From NCBI GenBank assembly GCA_017860615.1, contig JAGDMU010000013.1, positions 20,996-84,995 on the forward strand: a DNA stretch of 64,000 bases. Reading direction: 5' to 3'. The stretch is from Pseudomonadota bacterium (GTDB lineage: Bacteria; Campylobacterota; Campylobacteria; Campylobacterales; Sulfurospirillaceae). Shown one piece after another: positions 38,899 through 48,035 of the stretch (within the stretch, counting starts at the first letter, position 1; each line of letters begins with the position of its first letter). Made by a program: the position numbers and the translations under genes. A model generated the notes under the pieces. That model was not told the origin of the DNA and searched no databases. It saw only the letters and a program-made list of their open reading frames with translations.

Positions 38899-39372
38899 AT
38901 GTTAGAAGGCATCATTAGAGATAGTATCGAAAAAAAAAACATCAATGCTGCATTTAAAGCAAACGAATTCATCAAAGCAGCAAAGAACAAAGAGACTCTT
39001 ATTTTCCCAGTCAAAGTTGCTGGTAAAGAGTACAATGTTGTGATCCAAGATTACCAAAGAGATCCAGTAAATAGCAACCTTTTACATGTAGATTTACGTA
39101 TTGCACTTCCAGGTGTTTTATCTAAATATTTGGTTCCAGTTGTTCTTGAAGGTCTTCCAGTCGGTACAAAGAACAAAGGTGTTTTAATCCAATCTAAAAA
39201 ACGTTTAGCAGTAAAATGTACAGCCGAAAACTTACCAAATAGCTTTGTTATTGATGTAAGTGGTCTTGATGTTGGTGATACTGTTTTGGTACGTGATATC
39301 CCAGTTTCAGAAAACGTAAAAATCATGGATGAGACACGTGTTTCTATTGCCGGAGTTATTAAAGCGAAGTAA
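38899..39372 (+). CDS. rplY: Ribosomal protein bL25 (Ctc form) with apparent 21-residue in-frame deletion
   Basis: 5S rRNA-binding protein, longer Ctc form with a C-terminal TL5 domain ([41 protein letters not shown]). At 157 aa it is about 21 residues short of relatives near 178 aa. The gap is clear at the N-terminus: [13 protein letters not shown] runs straight into [11 protein letters not shown], skipping the rRNA-contacting block that normally reads like ATKALRRDGYLIANIYGKG. The join coincides with a run of ten A (38930-38939). The frame is kept, but 5S rRNA binding would be doubtful. pth follows after 7 bases. Confidence 0.9.
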   Translation: MLEGIIRDSIEKKNINAAFKANEFIKAAKNKETLIFPVKVAGKEYNVVIQDYQRDPVNSNLLHVDLRIALPGVLSKYLVPVVLEGLPVGTKNKGVLIQSKKRLAVKCTAENLPNSFVIDVSGLDVGDTVLVRDIPVSENVKIMDETRVSIAGVIKAK

Positions 39373-39379
39373 CGCTTAG

Positions 39380-39955
39380 ATGACACTCGTCGTAGGGCTT
39401 GGAAATCCAGACTTACAATACAAAAATAATCGACATAATGTCGGTTTTATGGTCATCGATGCACTCATCGATGACCAATCTTCATGCGAAAAAATCACTA
39501 AAACCAATTTTAAAGGTGAACTTTTTAAAGTCCCTTCTATGTTACTGCTCAAACCAACGACGTATATGAATCTCTCTGGAGAGAGTGTTCGCGCGGTGGA
39601 TGATTATTTTAAACCTGATCAAATTATTGTGATTCATGATGATTTAGACCTCCCTTTTGGAACCTTACGTTTCAAAATAGGTGGTGGCCATGGTGGTCAT
39701 AACGGACTTCGCTCTATTGATGCACATATTGGTGCAGAATACATACGGGTTCGTATCGGTATTGGAAAACCAATCCATAAAAGTGATGTGGCTAAATATG
39801 TCCTTTCTGATTTTTCAGTATGCCAAAGAGAGCATTTACAAGAGATAATCAGCCATGTAAAAAAGAGTATCAAAGCGTTGCTCACGAACGAATTAAAAGA
39901 AGTTTCGCTACAATACTCCCTTAAACAAACATTGTGTGATGGGGATAAAGTATGA
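39380..39955 (+). CDS. pth: Peptidyl-tRNA hydrolase
   Basis: Recycles peptidyl-tRNA released from stalled ribosomes; 191 aa. VVGLGNPDLQYKNNRHNVGF at residues 3-22 holds the catalytic His19; KPTTYMNLSGESV, IHDDLDLPFG and GGGHGGHNGLRS follow. The rplY-pth pair is common. Its TGA overlaps the lptG ATG (ATGA). Confidence 0.96.
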   Translation: MTLVVGLGNPDLQYKNNRHNVGFMVIDALIDDQSSCEKITKTNFKGELFKVPSMLLLKPTTYMNLSGESVRAVDDYFKPDQIIVIHDDLDLPFGTLRFKIGGGHGGHNGLRSIDAHIGAEYIRVRIGIGKPIHKSDVAKYVLSDFSVCQREHLQEIISHVKKSIKALLTNELKEVSLQYSLKQTLCDGDKV

Positions 39956-40958
39956 AACTTTTTGAGAAATATATTGTTAAAAATTATCTCATCTGCTTAC
40001 CAACTATAATAATATTCCTGATTCTGCAAACTTGCAGATACTTTATGCCCTTTTTCAAGGAATGAATGCAGTCAATTACGTACTACCACTTTCCATTGTT
40101 TTCGGGATGGTGGTGACTTATTTTGGTATGATTAAATCCAATGAACTTATTTCGATGTATGCTTCAAGTATCAGTAAGCGAGCCCTCGTAAGACCCTTTT
40201 TTATTACCTCTTTAGGTATTACACTTGTTTATATCGGACTTAACTTTACCGAGTTTGCTTATGCCTATGAGTACAGCTCAAACCTCAAAAAATACAACCG
40301 TATTTCAACCAGTTCAGAAGATCTTTTTTTAAAACACAACAATCAATATATCTATTTTAAGAAGCTTGATCCACTGAAACAAGTGGCATATGATGTCACT
40401 ATTTTTGAGGTAGATAATGTAGATCTTACTAAAGTTATACGAGCTTCTGTAGCATCATTTATTCAAAATCACTGGATATTAGAGAAAGTAAGCATCATTC
40501 ACAAACCACGTATTACCTCCTTGGATGATGATGGCTACCATACAGAAAGTATTGATAAACTCCAAACCATGGAGAATTTTAAACCTAAGATTATGGACAA
40601 TGTTTATCAAAGTGAATATACGCTCTCCATCAGTGATGGAATTGATGCATTACGCTTCTTTGATGCGCAAGGTGTTAATACCAGTAAGATCAAAGCAACA
40701 CTTTTTTATCAGCTCTTTTTTCCTTTTTTCGCGCCATTTTTGATTGTCATTTTGTACTATAAAGCACCTGCAATGGGGCGTTATTTTAATATGGCACTCA
40801 TAGCTTCTTCGTTCGCTTTTATTACCCTTGTTGTATGGAGTGGGCTTTTCTTACTCAGTCGTTTGGCCGCTAATGGGGTTGTTTTTGCAGAAATTGCGAT
40901 TTTATTGCCGATCCTCTTTCTACTTTTTATTGCCGCGTATTTTTACTCCAAACACTAA
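39952..40958 (+). pseudogene. LptF/LptG family lipopolysaccharide export permease, deletion and frameshift in the first membrane helix
   Basis: The ATG at 39952, coupled to pth, reads MKLFEKYIVKNYLI, then an unrelated tail to TGA at 40063-40065. The family sequence resumes in the +2 frame at about 39993 (LLTNYNNIPDSANLQILYALFQG) and runs to 40958 with the remaining helices and the periplasmic beta domain. The piece lost, about 17 residues (roughly 50 bases), would be most of transmembrane helix 1. LptF and LptG are usually essential for LPS transport, which makes a real null allele hard to accept and an assembly fault more likely. Whether this is LptF or LptG I cannot tell. Confidence 0.85.
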
Positions 40959-40997
40959 GTTAGCTCGCATTTAATCATTTTTTGTTGAACTTTTTGA

Positions 40998-41003
40998 TAG
41001 AAT
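40998..41003 (+). promoter_or_regulatory. -10 box of the lysA promoter
   Basis: TAGAAT in TTTTTGATAGAATAGAGG, 33 bases before the lysA ATG, preceded by T-tracts. Confidence 0.5.
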
Positions 41004-41036
41004 AGAGGATTACTGTTATCTCTAATAAGGTTCAAA

Positions 41037-42242
41037 ATGGCGAAATTCCAAGCTTTAGCACAAAAATATGGTACTCCTTTATACGTTTACGATTTTGATA
41101 CGATATCCAACAAATTTTCCGCTCTTAAAGAGGTCTTTAAAGCACGCAAGTCGCTGATCTGTTTTGCTGTAAAATCAAACTCCAATCTCTCAATTTTAAA
41201 ACATATGGCGAGTTTGGGTGCTGGATGTGATTGTGTTTCTATCGGCGAAGTCAAGCGCGCGTTAGTCGCAGGGATTCCTAAGTATAAAATTATTTTCAGT
41301 GGTGTGGGTAAAAGGGATGATGAGATTGAAGAAGCACTTCAAAATGATATTTTGATGCTCAATCTTGAAAGCGAAGAAGAGATGAATCGTGTTGAGATGA
41401 TCGCTCAAAGATTGGGAGTGATCGCACGTATTAGCATTCGCGTTAATCCAAACATCGATCCTAAAACTCATCCGTATATCTCAACAGGACTTCATGAAAA
41501 TAAGTTTGGTGTTGATTTAGAGAGTGCAAAACGTATGTATATTCATGCTAAGAACAGTACTTCGCTTGATCCTGTGGGGATTCATTTTCATATTGGAAGT
41601 CAGATTACTGAAGTTGAGCCATTTAAAGAAGCAGCACTCGTACTTTCTAACCTACTTCGCAATCTTAAAGCACTCAATATTGATATTAAGTTTTTTGACG
41701 TGGGTGGTGGTATCGGCATCCAGTACAAAGATGAAACCACAGTGGCTCTTTATGAGTATGCACAGTCTATTTTTGCAGCACTCACGGGTCTTGATGTAAC
41801 ACTTGTATGTGAGCCAGGTCGTTATTTAGTAGGTGACTGCGGTTACTTCTTAACAAAAGTACTTTACGAGAAACATAATGGCTTTAAGCGTTTTGTCATC
41901 GTTGATGGGGCAATGAACGATCTGATTCGCCCAAGCCTTTACCACGCGTATCATGCTATTGAGGTAGAAGGTAAAGAGGGAAAAGAGACAACACTGTGCG
42001 ATGTGGTTGGTCCTATTTGTGAGAGTGGTGATTTTTTTGCAAAAAATATTGAATTACCTGCATGCGAGCATGATGATCTTTTGGTTGTTAAAAGTGCTGG
42101 AGCCTATGGGTTTACAATGAGTAGCAACTACAATACTCGTTCACGTGTGGCTGAAGTAGCGTTACAAAATGGTGAAGATCGTTTGATTCGCAGACGTGAG
42201 AGCTTTGAAGATGTGATTGCTTTGGAGAAAGAGTACGTATGA
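41037..42242 (+). CDS. lysA: Diaminopimelate decarboxylase
   Basis: PLP enzyme that makes lysine from meso-diaminopimelate; 401 aa, fold-type III. The PLP Lys lies in ICFAVKSNSN near residue 46. HENKFGVD, HFHIGSQI, FFDVGGGIGI, CEPGRYLVG and CESGDFFA (Cys of the active site) are all present. It carries its own promoter. The TGA overlaps the ATG of a 15-codon mini-ORF. Confidence 0.96.
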   Translation: MAKFQALAQKYGTPLYVYDFDTISNKFSALKEVFKARKSLICFAVKSNSNLSILKHMASLGAGCDCVSIGEVKRALVAGIPKYKIIFSGVGKRDDEIEEALQNDILMLNLESEEEMNRVEMIAQRLGVIARISIRVNPNIDPKTHPYISTGLHENKFGVDLESAKRMYIHAKNSTSLDPVGIHFHIGSQITEVEPFKEAALVLSNLLRNLKALNIDIKFFDVGGGIGIQYKDETTVALYEYAQSIFAALTGLDVTLVCEPGRYLVGDCGYFLTKVLYEKHNGFKRFVIVDGAMNDLIRPSLYHAYHAIEVEGKEGKETTLCDVVGPICESGDFFAKNIELPACEHDDLLVVKSAGAYGFTMSSNYNTRSRVAEVALQNGEDRLIRRRESFEDVIALEKEYV

Positions 42243-42286
42243 GTTATGCAATTGTGCCTACCATCGGCCATATTAAAGGCGAATAA
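42239..42286 (+). other. 15-codon ORF bridging lysA and pheA, possible gene remnant
   Basis: It starts in an ATGA overlap with lysA, reads MSYAIVPTIGHIKGE and ends in a TAATG overlap with pheA, so both junctions look like normal translational coupling. As I recall, Campylobacter jejuni has a whole HAD-family hydrolase gene between lysA and pheA. A gene reduced to its two ends would look like this. A chance mini-ORF or a coupling peptide is also possible. Confidence 0.4.
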
Positions 42287-43356
42287 TGCAAGATAATATA
42301 GAACACTATCGAAAAAAGATTGATCAGATTGATGATCAGATATTAAAACTGCTTAATGAACGTATGGAATTGGTCAAAGAGATTGGTCGGGCTAAGCAAA
42401 CCACTGGAACGGCCATCTACCGTCCAGAGCGTGAAAAAGAGATTTTGGATCGCCTCAAAAGACTTAATAAAGGAGCTCTCAATAACCAAGCCATTGATGC
42501 TATCTTCTTAGAAGTCTTTGCCGTCAGTCGCAATCTTGAGTTTCCAGAGAAAATTGCTTTCATGGGACCAGAAGGAAGCTATACCCACCAAGCAGCGGAG
42601 AGTCGCTTTGGTGCTATGGGAAGTTATATTGAAGTCAGCTCCATTGAAGCCGTCTTCCACGTACTTGAAAATGGTGAAGCTAAATACGGTGTGGTTCCTG
42701 TCGAAAATAATACCGCAGGAGCTGTAGGTACAACGCTTGATTGTCTTGGTAAGTTTAGCTCAAAGATTGTGGCAGAACTTTATATGGACATTCACCACTC
42801 TTTTGCAAGCGTATGCGAAGATATTAAGAAGATCAAACGTATCTATTCACATCCGCAAGGGTACAATCAGTGTCGAAGATTTTTAGAAGAACATATGCTT
42901 TTAGGCGTAGAGTTTATCCCAACGAAATCAACGGCAGAAGCTGCAAAAAAAGCAAGTGAAGACCATGAATCGGCAGCAATTTGTTCTCATATTGCTGCTA
43001 AATTATCGAACTTGCCTATTCTATTTGGAAAGATTGAAGATAACATGGCGAACCAAACGCGCTTTTTGATTTTGAGTGACTTTAAAAACAAAAAAGGGGT
43101 TCATAATAAAACCTCTATTTTGGCAAAAACAGATGATAAACCAGGAGGTCTTGTGGAGTTCTTACAGACCTTCCAAGATCAAAAAGTGAATCTCACGAAG
43201 ATTGAGTCACGTCCAACAAAAGAAAAGGGTTTTCAATCAATTTTTTATATGGATTTTGAGGGACATATCGATGATGAAAATGTCCAAAAAGTAATTGAAG
43301 AGAATAAAGACAGATACGATATTAAATGGCTTGGAAGCTATATTTGCGGAGGATGA
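42286..43356 (+). CDS. pheA: Bifunctional chorismate mutase / prephenate dehydratase
   Basis: Two successive steps to phenylpyruvate; 356 aa. Chorismate mutase (AroQ) domain at about 5-85 (IDQIDDQILKLLNERMELVKEIG). Prephenate dehydratase from about 92 (IAFMGPEGSYTHQA, VPVENNTAGAVGTTLD, FLILSD). ACT domain from about 275 (TSILAKTDDKPGGLVEFL, ESRPTK), which senses phenylalanine. hisC follows after 3 bases. Confidence 0.96.
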   Translation: MQDNIEHYRKKIDQIDDQILKLLNERMELVKEIGRAKQTTGTAIYRPEREKEILDRLKRLNKGALNNQAIDAIFLEVFAVSRNLEFPEKIAFMGPEGSYTHQAAESRFGAMGSYIEVSSIEAVFHVLENGEAKYGVVPVENNTAGAVGTTLDCLGKFSSKIVAELYMDIHHSFASVCEDIKKIKRIYSHPQGYNQCRRFLEEHMLLGVEFIPTKSTAEAAKKASEDHESAAICSHIAAKLSNLPILFGKIEDNMANQTRFLILSDFKNKKGVHNKTSILAKTDDKPGGLVEFLQTFQDQKVNLTKIESRPTKEKGFQSIFYMDFEGHIDDENVQKVIEENKDRYDIKWLGSYICGG

Positions 43357-43359
43357 GAG

Positions 43360-44460
43360 ATGCAATTTAACGGTGTTTTAGATCAATTGAAAATTTATGA
43401 AGCGGGTAAGCCAATCGAGCTTGTGGTCCGTGAGTATGGTATTGAAGCCAAAGATGTTATCAAACTAGCGAGTAATGAAAATCCACGCGGTTGCAGCCCT
43501 AAAGTACTTGAGGCGGTACGTGCTGAAGCCACTAAAATGAACCTATACCCTGATGACAGCATGTATGAGCTCAAAGAAGCTTTGGCAAAAAAATATGCTG
43601 TAAACGAGGAAAATATTATCATTGGTGCAGGAAGCGATCAAGTGATTTCTTTTGCTGTACATGCTAAAGCCAATGCTAAGACGAAAGTATTGATGGCAGG
43701 TGTAACGTTTGCAATGTATGAGATTTACGCACTCCAAACAGGAGCAACCATTCTTAAAACACCAACGGCACAGCACAATCTTAAAGAGATGTTAGAACTG
43801 TATAAGGCAAATAAAGACATTTCCGTTATCTTTCTTTGTTTACCAAATAATCCATTGGGTGAGTGTTTAGATACAAAAGATGTGTATGCCTTTTTAGATC
43901 AGATAAACCCTGAAACACTGGTTGTCATTGATGGTGCTTATCAAGAGTATGCAAGTTTTAAAGATCCAGCTAAGAAAATTGTTCCAAGTGAAATCATTGC
44001 AAAATACCCTAACACACTCTATTCTGGAACCTTCTCAAAAGCGTATGGACTTGGTGGAATGCGTTGTGGTTATGGAATTGCTCAGCCTGAAATTATTAAA
44101 GCACTTTTAAAACTTCGAGCACCGTTTAACATTACAAATCTTACGTTAAAAGCAGCGATTGTAGCTTTAAGCGATCAAGCATTTGTGGATGCATCTGTGA
44201 AAGAAAATTTTGAAGAGATGAAGGCTTATGAAGCGTTTGCTAAAGAGCTTGGATTTAAAATTATTGAGAGTTATACTAACTTTATTGTTTTAGAATTTGA
44301 TGTAAGCAAAAACTCGGGTGCAATTGCACAAAAGTTGATGGAAAAGGGTATAATCGTTAGAAATTTAGGATCGTATGGTATGAATGCTATTCGTGTTACG
44401 ATAGGAACACCTGAGCAAAATGCACGCTTTTTTGAACTCTTTAAAACAATTTACAAGTAA
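43360..44460 (+). CDS. hisC: Histidinol-phosphate aminotransferase
   Basis: PLP aminotransferase of histidine synthesis, 366 aa. [17 protein letters not shown] near 36, [34 protein letters not shown] and the PLP-Lys region [18 protein letters not shown] near 223-240. Placed right after pheA, it may also act on aromatic 2-oxo acids (inference; such HisC enzymes are known to be broad). 11 bases upstream of fliF. Confidence 0.93.
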   Translation: MQFNGVLDQLKIYEAGKPIELVVREYGIEAKDVIKLASNENPRGCSPKVLEAVRAEATKMNLYPDDSMYELKEALAKKYAVNEENIIIGAGSDQVISFAVHAKANAKTKVLMAGVTFAMYEIYALQTGATILKTPTAQHNLKEMLELYKANKDISVIFLCLPNNPLGECLDTKDVYAFLDQINPETLVVIDGAYQEYASFKDPAKKIVPSEIIAKYPNTLYSGTFSKAYGLGGMRCGYGIAQPEIIKALLKLRAPFNITNLTLKAAIVALSDQAFVDASVKENFEEMKAYEAFAKELGFKIIESYTNFIVLEFDVSKNSGAIAQKLMEKGIIVRNLGSYGMNAIRVTIGTPEQNARFFELFKTIYK

Positions 44461-44471
44461 GAGAAAGAGAT

Positions 44472-46196
44472 ATGGAGCTTAGAACACTTTTAAATCAAAT
44501 AGCAACACTTATACAAAACTTGACCTTGCGTCAAAAGATAGTCGCAGCAGTTTCAATTGTTGTTCTTATCGGTTTTTTAGTGTTTCTGACGCTCTACAAA
44601 AACTCAACTTCAACCAAAGGAAGTGGGTACAGTGTTTTATTTGAAAACACGACTGCTGGTGATTCTGCACTGATTATTCAGCAACTTGAAAAAGAGAAAG
44701 TTCCCTATAAAGTACTTAATGAAGGTACGATTGCAGTTCCAAGTGAGGTAGTACATAAACAGCGTATTTCGATAGCAGCTCTTGGCATTCCTAAAAATAG
44801 CAAAGTTGGTTTTGAAATTTTTGATAAAACAGAGTTTGGTGCCACCGATTTTGAACAGAAAATTAAATACATTAGAGCGCTTGAAGGTGAACTTGCCCGC
44901 ACCATTGAAAGTCTTGGTCCAATTTCAAACGCAAGTGTGCATATTGCTATTCCAAAAGAGACGGTTTTTGCACAAAAACAAGCAGCTCCAACGGCTTCCA
45001 TTGTTTTAAATATTCGACCGAGTATGAATCTCTCTGTTAAACAGATTTTAGGTATTAAAAACCTTGTTGCGGCTTCTGTTTCTAATCTCCCTGCTGAGAA
45101 TGTCTCTATTGTTAATCAAGATGGCGAACCTTTAGGGGATGAGCAGAGTAATATTTTCCAAGGCGAACTGGTCAAAAGCCAGATGCGCTACAAAAAAGAG
45201 TTTGAACATAACGTAGAACAAAAAATTATCAATGTGTTGGCACCTGTTATTGGTGGGGTCGATAAAGTTAATGCTAAAGTAACGATAGATTTTGATTTTT
45301 CACAACAAGATTATGTGAGTGAAACGTACGATCCAAACTCTGTTCCAAGAAGTGAGCAAAGTGTTGAAGAAAAACGTGAAGGAAAAGAACCACAAGATGT
45401 GGGTGGTGTACCAGGTGCAATTAGCAATATAGGTCCAGTTCAAGGACTAGAGAGTAATAAAAAAAGTGAAACCTATCAAAAAAGTTCTACCACAACTAAC
45501 TATGAAATTTCCAAAAAAGTAGTTAATTCTAAAGATGAGTTTGCAAAAATTAAGCGTTTGACGGCAGCTGTTGTCGTAGATGGTGTCTACAAATATGGTG
45601 TGGATGCGGATGGTAAGAAAAAGAGTGAGTTAGAGTATTTTGCACTTTCAAAAGAACAGATGGATGCCATTCGTGATGTTGTACGCCAAACAGTCGGCTA
45701 CAATCAAGTAAGAGGTGATGAAGTTACCGTGAGTAACTTTGAGTTCAAACCACTTTCCAGTGATGGCACACGTGCTCCAACAAAAGATTTGATGGAAAAA
45801 GCCTCGAATTATCTAGGACCACTTGTTCCATTGGTCAAATATATTATTGTCGGTATTTTACTCTTCATCTTCTATAAAAAAGTTATTATTCCTTTCAGTC
45901 AGAAAATGGTTGAGACGAAATTGGATGATTTTGAAGATGAGATTGAGCCTGTCTCAACCCATGAAGAAGAAGGTGCAGAAGATACGTTAGAGAAATTTAG
46001 ACAAGCACGTAAAAAAGTTGAAGATCAGTTGGGTATCGGTCAAGACTTTAATGAAGAAGCTCTTAAATACGATGTTTTACTTGAAAAACTCAAACATATC
46101 GCAGAGCAAAAAAGTGAAGAGTTTGCTTCTCTTTTACAGTCTATGATTCGTAATGAAGGTGATTACGATAAAAATAGTCCTAAGGATCTTGGATAA
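44472..46196 (+). CDS. fliF: Flagellar MS-ring protein FliF
   Basis: Builds the membrane ring of the flagellar basal body; 574 aa. Two membrane helices, IVAAVSIVVLIGFLVFLTLY near 24-43 and YIIVGILLFIFYKKVII near 457-473, enclose the periplasmic ring-building domains (TEFGATDFEQKIKYIRALEGEL; ASVHIAIPKETVF). The C-terminal FliG-binding tail ends the protein. Overlaps fliG (TAATG). Confidence 0.96.
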   Translation: MELRTLLNQIATLIQNLTLRQKIVAAVSIVVLIGFLVFLTLYKNSTSTKGSGYSVLFENTTAGDSALIIQQLEKEKVPYKVLNEGTIAVPSEVVHKQRISIAALGIPKNSKVGFEIFDKTEFGATDFEQKIKYIRALEGELARTIESLGPISNASVHIAIPKETVFAQKQAAPTASIVLNIRPSMNLSVKQILGIKNLVAASVSNLPAENVSIVNQDGEPLGDEQSNIFQGELVKSQMRYKKEFEHNVEQKIINVLAPVIGGVDKVNAKVTIDFDFSQQDYVSETYDPNSVPRSEQSVEEKREGKEPQDVGGVPGAISNIGPVQGLESNKKSETYQKSSTTTNYEISKKVVNSKDEFAKIKRLTAAVVVDGVYKYGVDADGKKKSELEYFALSKEQMDAIRDVVRQTVGYNQVRGDEVTVSNFEFKPLSSDGTRAPTKDLMEKASNYLGPLVPLVKYIIVGILLFIFYKKVIIPFSQKMVETKLDDFEDEIEPVSTHEEEGAEDTLEKFRQARKKVEDQLGIGQDFNEEALKYDVLLEKLKHIAEQKSEEFASLLQSMIRNEGDYDKNSPKDLG

Positions 46197-47221
46197 TGAA
46201 ACTTACAGAAGAGCAAAAAACCCTCTATAATGAGCTCACGATGGCTGAAAAAGCTGCTATTTTGCTGATTCAGTTGGGAGAAGATGCCACTGCAAACCTT
46301 TTTTCACATATGGAGATTGATGTTGTAACAGATATTTCTAAATTTATTGCAACCGCAAAGACGATTGATAAATCGGTTGCGAATGCTGTTTTAGAAGAAT
46401 TTTATGTTATTTTACAATCAAACCAATATATCCGAAGTGGGGGTATGGAGTATGCCAAAGAGATCTTATACAGAACCTTTGGTGCCGAAGGTGCCCAAAA
46501 GATTCTTGATAAGCTCTCTAAGTCTATGGAAAATTCACAGAGTTTTGGTTATCTCTCTCAAATTAAGCCTCAGCAGTTGGGTGATTTTATTATCAACGAG
46601 CATCCTCAAACAGTTGCCCTTATTTTAGCGCATATGGATCCTACCAGCGCAGCAGAAACGCTCTCCTTTTTCCCTGACCAATTGCGTAGTGAAGTCACGA
46701 TTAGAATGGCGAATTTAGGTGAAATTTCACCTTCAGTTGTTAAACGAGTCTCAGCAGTACTTGAAAATAAATTAGAATCATTGACTTCTTATAAGGTTGA
46801 AGTGGGCGGTCCTCGTGCTGTTGCAGAAATTCTCAACCGTCTGGGTCAAAAGGCGTCTAAAACTACCATTGCTTATATTGAACAAGCCGATGAAAAACTC
46901 GCTTCTGTCATTAAAGATATGATGTTCACCTTTGAAGATATTATGAAGTTAGATGGTAATGCAGTACGTGAAATTCTCAAAGTGGCAGATAAGCGTGATC
47001 TGATGGTTGCACTCAAAGGTTCAGCAGAAGATCTAAGGAGAAAGTTTTTTGATAACATGTCTCAACGTGCGCAAGAAGCATTTGTTGAAGAGATGAACTT
47101 TTTAGGTGCTGTACGTGTAAAAGATGTTGAAGAGTCACAGAGAAGGATTGTCGAAGAGGTGCAAAAACTTGCAGAACAAGGCATTCTCCAAATTGGTGAA
47201 GCGGAAGAGATGATAGGTTAA
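46196..47221 (+). CDS. fliG: Flagellar motor switch protein FliG
   Basis: Rotor protein that interacts with the stator; 341 aa, all three armadillo-type domains. FliF-binding N-terminus (LTMAEKAAILLIQLGEDAT), the EHPQTVALILAHM motif in the middle domain near 136-148, and the C-terminal torque helix around MFTFEDIMKLDGNAVREILK. One base separates its stop from fliH. Confidence 0.96.
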   Translation: MKLTEEQKTLYNELTMAEKAAILLIQLGEDATANLFSHMEIDVVTDISKFIATAKTIDKSVANAVLEEFYVILQSNQYIRSGGMEYAKEILYRTFGAEGAQKILDKLSKSMENSQSFGYLSQIKPQQLGDFIINEHPQTVALILAHMDPTSAAETLSFFPDQLRSEVTIRMANLGEISPSVVKRVSAVLENKLESLTSYKVEVGGPRAVAEILNRLGQKASKTTIAYIEQADEKLASVIKDMMFTFEDIMKLDGNAVREILKVADKRDLMVALKGSAEDLRRKFFDNMSQRAQEAFVEEMNFLGAVRVKDVEESQRRIVEEVQKLAEQGILQIGEAEEMIG

Positions 47222-47222
47222 G

Positions 47223-48020
47223 ATGGTGACAGAAAATATTATTGATAAAGAGAAGGTAGATGACCACTCTGTAAAGCCGTATCGGTTTAAGGTCCTAGGT
47301 TCCAATGTATCAGAAGCATCAACACCTTTACATATCAGCGAAGAAGAAAGCATGTATGATGCTGAACCTAAGCTTGTACCTGATGAAATTGTTAACATTG
47401 CCCGCATTGAAGAGGGAACGCAAAATCAGTTTATCGAGGAACTTCTTAAAAAGACAGACGAGCTCACTACTAATGTAGTTAAACTTCAAATTCAGATTGA
47501 AAAACAAGAACAAGATTTCAATAATCGATTAACAGAAGAGCTTACACGTGAGAGAGAAAATGCCTATTCTCAGGGGTATCAAAAAGCAAAAGAAGAAGCT
47601 GAAGAGGCAGTATCGGAGATTAAGTCACGTTATTTAAAATCTATTAGTCATTTGGATACGCTTTACAAAAGTATAGAAGAGCGTTTAGCCAAACTTGAAA
47701 CGGATATGAGTGTCACTGCTTTTGAGATTGCTAAAGAAGTTATTAAAAAAGAGGTGAGTTTATCGAGCACTCAGATTGCAGCATCCCTTTCTAAAGCATT
47801 ACTCAAAGAGGTAAAGGATGCGATCAAAATTGAGCTTAGGGTCAACCCCAAAGATTTAGATGCTCTTAAAGAGCTCTATTCTGAGGATGAAAAGATTAAA
47901 GTAACGTCTGACGACGCCATTACTTTGGGAGGGGTGGTTATCCTCAGTGATGTGGGAAACCTCGATGGTAATTTGGCGATGCGTTTAGAAAAAGTGAAAT
48001 ATCTATTACAAGAAAACTAA
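47223..48020 (+). CDS. fliH: Flagellar export ATPase regulator FliH
   Basis: Regulates the FliI ATPase of the flagellar export apparatus; 265 aa. Unstructured N-terminus, a long coiled coil (about 75-170, with Gly-spaced YSQGYQKAKEEAEEA) and the C-terminal FliH domain (VTAFEIAKEVIKKEVS, ELRVNPKDLDALKE, GGVVILSDVGNLDGNL). fliI is absent: dxs follows 15 bases later, the order I recall in Campylobacter. Confidence 0.92.
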   Translation: MVTENIIDKEKVDDHSVKPYRFKVLGSNVSEASTPLHISEEESMYDAEPKLVPDEIVNIARIEEGTQNQFIEELLKKTDELTTNVVKLQIQIEKQEQDFNNRLTEELTRERENAYSQGYQKAKEEAEEAVSEIKSRYLKSISHLDTLYKSIEERLAKLETDMSVTAFEIAKEVIKKEVSLSSTQIAASLSKALLKEVKDAIKIELRVNPKDLDALKELYSEDEKIKVTSDDAITLGGVVILSDVGNLDGNLAMRLEKVKYLLQEN

Positions 48021-48035
48021 GAAGCACTGGAATAC

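Noticed and set aside
38930..38939. A10 tract in rplY as a phase-variation switch
   Set aside because: Phase variation in this group mostly uses poly-G/C tracts of surface genes. Here the frame is intact and the surrounding deletion explains the oddity better.
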